Below, piece by piece: positions 58,045-64,000 of a DNA stretch of 64,000 bases. The position numbers and the translations under genes are program-made. Origin of the DNA: Protula sp. h YS-2021. Taxonomy: Eukaryota; Annelida; Polychaeta; Sabellida; Serpulidae. The notes under the pieces are model-generated. The model did not search any database, was not told the DNA's origin, and saw nothing but the letters and a program-made list of their open reading frames with translations. Positions within the stretch are counted from its first letter, which is position 1. Each line of letters begins with the position of its first letter. Where the stretch lies: NCBI GenBank assembly GCA_949752745.1, contig OX457026.1, positions 30,504,116 through 30,568,115 on the forward strand, written 5' to 3'.

Positions 58045-58230
58045 TTCACCGCCCACCCTGTCATCGAAGTTGCAAATATAAAGTGACCCGGTGAGGTCTA
58101 AAAAATTTGGAGTAAATAAACGTCCAGCTGCCTGCTTGGGTACAAAATTTAAAAGTAAATAAATGTACTTGGAAGGCAGAAAAAGTACCGAAAAGGTATT
58201 TCACAAGAGATGTTTATCTTGCAAGGTAAT
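58045..58230 (+). repeat. Dispersed repeat family C, copy 2
   Basis: Diverged copy of 57235-57390: GTGACCCGGTGAGGTCTAAAAAATT and GGCAGAAAAAGTACCGAAAAGG. Confidence 0.7.
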
Positions 58231-58239
58231 GTTCTATGC

Positions 58240-59050
58240 TTGGCGCGATTAATATCATACAAGAGACACTTGACTGCATAGAGAGCACACCGGTGATTTG
58301 GATGTAAAAATAGAAACTCGTTTTAAAAATTTTAAATAAAGAAATTGACTCGAAGCAACCCAAGTGCATCCAAAAAGAATGATGACCTCTAAGTCGTTAA
58401 CGCTTAAAGGGAAATGCGCGTATCTTACCTACACTGATATTTCTTTCGTACTTTCACAGTTTAATGCTTTGAGGGTATACATTCAAAAATTGAAAAGAAA
58501 AGGGGGGGGGGCGGTCAACGATGTTATAAGAGAAAGACACTGAAAGGTCGCGTACTTTTACTACAGAAACCATTGGGAAAACCAAGAAATTTCAATCAAA
58601 ATGCACAATTCACACATAATCACAATTGACAATTGCCTTATTTTTTCCCTGTTTGAAGAACACGTCATACGAAATGTTTTAAGTAAAAAAAAAATATGTG
58701 TCGTATCAATAAGAGAATTATACAATCTTTTTGACAAAATCCCATTGACTCAGTGGATAACTGGTGAAAACAGTGTAATATGATTTTAATGGAGAATATA
58801 TCAATACAGGTCCTTCTAGGGACAAAATATCAAAGCAGACCAATTCTGGACACGACCCTATTTGTCTTTGAAAAGAATTTTTCGATCTAGACGGATTTAG
58901 TAGTTATTTATACTGTGTAAACTTTTATTCAAACTCAGCAATATTTAATGTAATGCGCATTTGGGTTGCTAGATGGCGCAGAGATACCTGCATTTCCCTT
59001 TAGGCTGTGGTCACAATGCAGCTAGCAATAGCGCGGCTTGTGTTGAGATT
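58240..59050. other. Non-coding stretch
   Basis: No gene recognised. The 60-codon frame at 58601 has no domain-like features. Confidence 0.4.

Positions 59051-60115
<1,065 letters not shown>

Positions 60116-60191
<76 letters not shown>
60116..60191. repeat. (TA)n microsatellite, middle
   Basis: About 38 TA units between the hAT-like element and the foldback element. Confidence 0.97.
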
Positions 60192-60195
<4 letters not shown>

Positions 60196-62180
60196 GGCAC
60201 AATTTTTAAATCTGCACAATTTATAAATTGTGCTGTACAGTTTTTAAATTTATAAACGGGCCAACCATTTAAAAATGGGTTGCCCATTTATAAATGGGCG
60301 ACCAATTTTTAAATGGTCGGCCCGTTTTTAAATCTAAATTGCGGACAATTTTTAAATTGTCCTGCACAATTTTTAAATATTTTCAATTTTTTAGCTTTTT
60401 ATTTTCTTTGGGTTTTTTCTTTTTGTTTTATATTTTGTCAACATTTTACTGCTTTTATGTCCTTTATCTCGGTTCACAAGTATAATCATCTATTTTTCCA
60501 ATTGTATTTCACAAAAACTGCATTTGATGGATTAGAATATTTCATAATTGCAACTTTTTTTCCGTGATTTTGTTTTATGCTGTGGTTCACAAGTTTGATT
60601 TTCTGTTGTTCTAATTTTATGTATTCTTCTATTGTTCTGTGCTGTAATTGCTTTTGAAAGATTTTCTCCGGCTTTTGATTGATTGACCTAATTTGTAATT
60701 GAAAGTTTTATGTTGTAACTGTTAATTATGCAATTGCAATTAGAACTGGCAAAGTCGAAAGTAGATAGAACTAATATCAGCTTGTGTGATGTGTTCATAT
60801 TTATGTATAACTTCATGTATGCTTTGTTAATTTAGGCGCATTGGTGATTTTTAACTCCATTTTAACTTGTCTCTTAGTCGTAGTTAAAAGTAGATATTAA
60901 CGTTTCGTAAACTAGTTTAAATTTTTAATTTTTCAATTGGTTTAGAACTGCTCTGGGGTGATTTTTTAATCGAACATATTATTACCTTGTAGTTAGTAAC
61001 TTGTTGTGTTCGTGAAGAGGGGGGGGGGGGGGGGAGGGTGGAGGATGATGGTCACCAAAAAAAAAATCCAGACCACCTTCAAGACCTGAATAAAACGATG
61101 TCACGTAAGACCCGTTTGTCGGATCCCTTCCAGATTCAGGTAAAAAGGCGTACGGTAAAACCTGCCTGTCTTAACCAAGTTCCAGACCCGGATAAAAATG
61201 TAACGTACAGTAAAACTACTGTAGTGACCAACTTCAGATCTGGATAAGAAGGGCCTATAGTAAAATCCGTTTTAGCGACCACCTTTCAGACTCGGATAAA
61301 AAAAGACGTCCATTTATCTGTTTTAGTGACCACCATCTGTTTTGTTTATTTTGAATTTTTTTACAATGAATTATGGTTATGTTTGAAGAAATGAATATTT
61401 TATTTCAGTAATTGAAAAAAAAAAAACGATTTTTTTAGGGGGGGGGGGTGGATTATGGGTTTAGTCGGGGAGACATTTGTTTTTGTTTACAAAAAACCAG
61501 ACACTAAGTAGGTATCGATTGAAAGTGTATAATATAAGCCTGTAATCTTATGTTTTGTGTGCACTGGCCGCTCTAGTTTTTCACATTGGTCAAAAATTGC
61601 ATAAATGGCGACTTGTGTCCGGTTGGGGTCTGCGACTTCGACGACGGCTTGTTATGAGTAGACCAGTGCCAGTTCTAATTGCAATTGCATAATTAACAGT
61701 TACAACATAAAACACAAATCAATCAAAATCAGGAGAAAATCTTTCAAAAGCAATTACAGCACAGAACAACAGAAGAATACATATAATTAGAACAATAGAA
61801 AATCAAACTTGTGAACCACAGCATAAAAACAAAATCACGGAAAAAAGTTGCAATTATGAAATCCTCTAATCCATCAAATGCAGTTTTTGTGAAATACAAT
61901 TGCAACAATAGATGATTATACTTTTGAACCGAGATAAAGGACATAAAAACAGTAAAATGTTGACAAAATATAAAACAAAAAAAAAAAAAAGAAAAAAAGC
62001 TAAAAAATTGACAATATTTAAAAATTGTGCAGGACAATTTAAAAATTGTCCGCAATTTGGATTTAAAAACGGGCCGACCATTTAAAAATGGGTCGCCCAT
62101 ATTAAATGGGCAACCCATTTTTAAATGGGTGGTCCGTTTATAAATTTAAAAACTGTGCAGCACAATTTATAAATTGTGCC

Positions 62181-62184
<4 letters not shown>
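60192..62184. mobile_element. 2-kb foldback element with 520-560-bp inverted arms
   Basis: Left arm 60192-60751 and right arm 61667-62184 are inverted copies, from GTTGGGCACAATTT at the outer ends to CAATTAGAACTGGCA at the inner ends. The outer 200 bp of each arm is a ladder of small palindromes (ACAATTTATAAATTGT, CCATTTATAAATGG, CAATTTTTAAATTG). The 915-bp spacer contains repeat family B and poly-G runs. (TA)n lies on both sides. No transposase. Confidence 0.9.
61000..61590 (+). repeat. Dispersed repeat family B, copy 2, with ~60-bp tandem units
   Basis: Four or five units of GTAAAACC(T/C)G(C/T)(C/T)TGTC...CC(A/T)(C/T)(C/T)TTCCAGA(C/T)(C/T)CGGATAAAA, then TGTGCACTGGCCGCTCTAGT. The units are shared with 53340-53600. 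Confidence 0.75.

Positions 62185-62273
<89 letters not shown>
62185..62273. repeat. (TA)n microsatellite, right
   Basis: About 44 TA units directly after the foldback right arm. Confidence 0.97.
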
Positions 62274-62275
<2 letters not shown>

Positions 62276-62357
62276 GAATTCTGGTCTTTGAATACGTTCC
62301 AGGCATGTGCCCCGGTGTAAGGAAACGTTTGACCCCAAAATCGACCCCCGGTCAATT

Positions 62358-62408
62358 TGTTTTAAAACAAACAGCCCCCTCCCCGATGGATTTGTTTTAA
62401 AACAAATA
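62358..62408. repeat. Two TTTGTTTTAAAACAAA palindromes
   Basis: The 16-bp perfect palindrome occurs twice about 34 bp apart, separated by a C-rich spacer (CAGCCCCCTCCCCGATGGA). Confidence 0.85.
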
Positions 62409-62917
62409 GACCCCCCTTGAAATGTTTTAACCCCCTTATTTTTCGTTTGATTTCTTTATTTCTTTCCACATATGACCAGCTTATTAGTTTATTCAATTGA
62501 AATACAAACTATATCCATGAATAACGATTTATTTAGCGGGACCGACAGATAAACTGCTCGGATCGAAAGACCCCGCGTAGTAACCTGCGCCCTTTGCTTG
62601 ACCACGTTTCTTGCACTCAAGTCCTGCTAGCCTTTGTTTCAGAAAATAATACGAAAAATCATCATATTTTAATGAAACGGAATGTCATTAGCAATTATAT
62701 TGGTTACTGACTTGATTCTTCTATTTCGATTATCTATGCACCGTATCAACTTTTAAGGTTGTAAGTAAGTAAAGAATATCACCTAAACGGAAGTAAGCAT
62801 AAAAATTCGTTAAAGAATAACAAAACGAAAGTAAAACAAGAGAGAAAGCAATAATATTGACAATCAGATTAAGCGGAACATGAACGTAATCATCTTCCAA
62901 ACAAAAATAACAAATAC

Positions 62918-63000
62918 AGTGAAACCCCGCCATAAGCGAGTCTGACAGGCAGTTTTTTGCCCCTAATAGCAGGGTGTCCTTTATATAGAGGTTTTATAGA
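62918..63000 (+). mobile_element. Possible pogo/Tigger-like terminus
   Basis: ACAGTGAAACCCCGCCATAAGCGAG and, further on, TTTATATAGAGG resemble the CAGTGGAACCCCG(T/C)NATAACG end seen at 40753. Only one end is visible. Confidence 0.4.
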
Positions 63001-63046
63001 CCAAGGTTACGTGTGGAGAGGGGAGTGTCAACATAAATTTTCGTGT

Positions 63047-63128
63047 ATACCGTAATTTCCCGCGTATATTGCGCATTTTTTCCCACGAATTTTGGCCAAA
63101 TGTTAGGGGTGCGCAATATACACGGAGT
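63047..63128. mobile_element. Short MITE-like inverted repeat with TACCGTAATT end
   Basis: TACCGTAATTTCCCGCGTATATTGCGC followed after ~40 bp by the inverse GTGCGCAATATACACGG. The TACCGTAATT start is shared with 57013 (minus strand). Confidence 0.6.
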
Positions 63129-63139
63129 TAAATGAAACA

Positions 63140-64000
63140 AAAATTGTTTTACCTCAAATATTTTATTGATGTCATGGCATGTAATCATGTAACGTGTGGT
63201 AAACTGATAAATACTATAAACTGCTCAGTCTAGAACTAAAATCTATCAAAACCGTCAAATCTCCAGTGTTATAAAACTGAGTTCTGACGTGATATTCAAT
63301 TAACTAGGAAAATTTTCACGAGAACGTGTTTATTAGAAAAGCAAAATTACGATAATACGCAGACATGCAAACATTGTCTGAAGATAAATTAAAATTAAAA
63401 TGGACCTATTTTGGCCAGGTGTTTTCAAATCTAGAAGCGGATCTGATATATTGATAGATGTTTGTGATTCATTTATAAACTGTTTGTTTGTTTTTTTTCT
63501 CATGATCGTGATTTTTGATAAGCAAAGTTATTGTTAGAAAACGCCGCGCTTGTGAAAGATGCATATATATATTGTATTGTAAGTGCTTCGTATAGTTTAT
63601 GCCCACGCAGCACATACTCGAATATGGCTGTGCACAATAAAATTTCCTAAAAACACAAAAAAAAACTATCCAGTAGCGGTTGCCCTTTTTACCTTTTTAT
63701 CCATTTTGTTTTTAACTACTATTGATTGTGATTTTTCTACCTCATTGGGAAATATGATCTATTGTGTTAAGAGATGCGCTATTTAAAGTGTTATTTTAAG
63801 GCTGTTTGTTTGTAAAAAGGGTTATTGAGGCGTCGGAATGAGTATTGACTTGTAGCGTGTTGCTTATTAACCCGATTACAAAAGGGGAAGAGGGTGCAGC
63901 TTGGGCTATCGACATCTATGCAGTTTACATAATTTGTCAGTAATAATGTAGCAATGTAAAACAATAGCACTGATTGGCTGATTTGAGTAAGCAACGGAAA
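63140..64000. other. Non-coding stretch to window end
   Basis: AT-rich, no gene or clear repeat recognised. Confidence 0.45.

Overview
This window is eukaryotic (animal) genomic DNA. It has spliced genes with GT-AG introns, dense microsatellites, many non-autonomous transposons and several satellite arrays. The repeat landscape resembles that of molluscs, especially bivalves: hairpin-capped elements with tandem-repeat cores, TGACCTTGACC-rich repeats and CR1/I-type LINEs. The organism call is an inference from that repeat style. A run of 200 N (596-795) is a scaffold gap.

Two cellular genes can be reconstructed exon by exon, with matching intron phases. On the minus strand, 11815-23500 encodes the nucleoporin NUP153: the conserved N-terminal segment, four RanBP2-type zinc fingers, a large FG-repeat exon and the basic C-terminus. 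Only the initiating exon is missing from view. On the plus strand, 39641-55719 is a complete ten-exon gene for a 428-residue serine beta-lactamase-like (LACTB-type) protein. The two genes are divergently arranged. I see no functional link between them.

Layout. 1-3300: a duplicated module of tRNA-like sequence, TGACGTCA (CRE) palindrome array, 30-bp palindrome and 48-bp repeats. 4.1-8.5 kb: remnants of a Polinton/adintovirus-like element (ATPase and capsid fragments) separated by a decayed CR1-type LINE. 11.8-23.5 kb: NUP153, whose introns hold several MITEs. 23.58-34.13 kb: a 10.5-kb segment bounded by 12-bp inverted repeats and a 6-bp direct repeat. It contains tandem-repeat elements, a full-length 6.0-kb I/Nimb-like LINE with a 12-bp target duplication, a 51-bp satellite, and a ~145-bp satellite split by a TA-flanked MITE. 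34.6-37.3 kb: two copies of a TGACCTTGACC-rich element, one ending in a Helitron-type hairpin plus CTAG. 38.4-39.2 kb: a second LINE remnant. 39.6-55.7 kb: the LACTB-like gene, whose introns carry an inverted-repeat element, an E-box minisatellite and several hairpin-headed satellites. 59-62.3 kb: a hAT-like element and a 2-kb foldback element separated and flanked by long (TA)n tracts.

The most distinctive signal is a recurrent architecture at nine or so sites: a short hairpin whose sequence differs from copy to copy, next to a CTAA/TTTAG edge and a GTCCGTC-like stretch. At several sites a satellite core of about 140-165 bp or 51 bp lies nearby.
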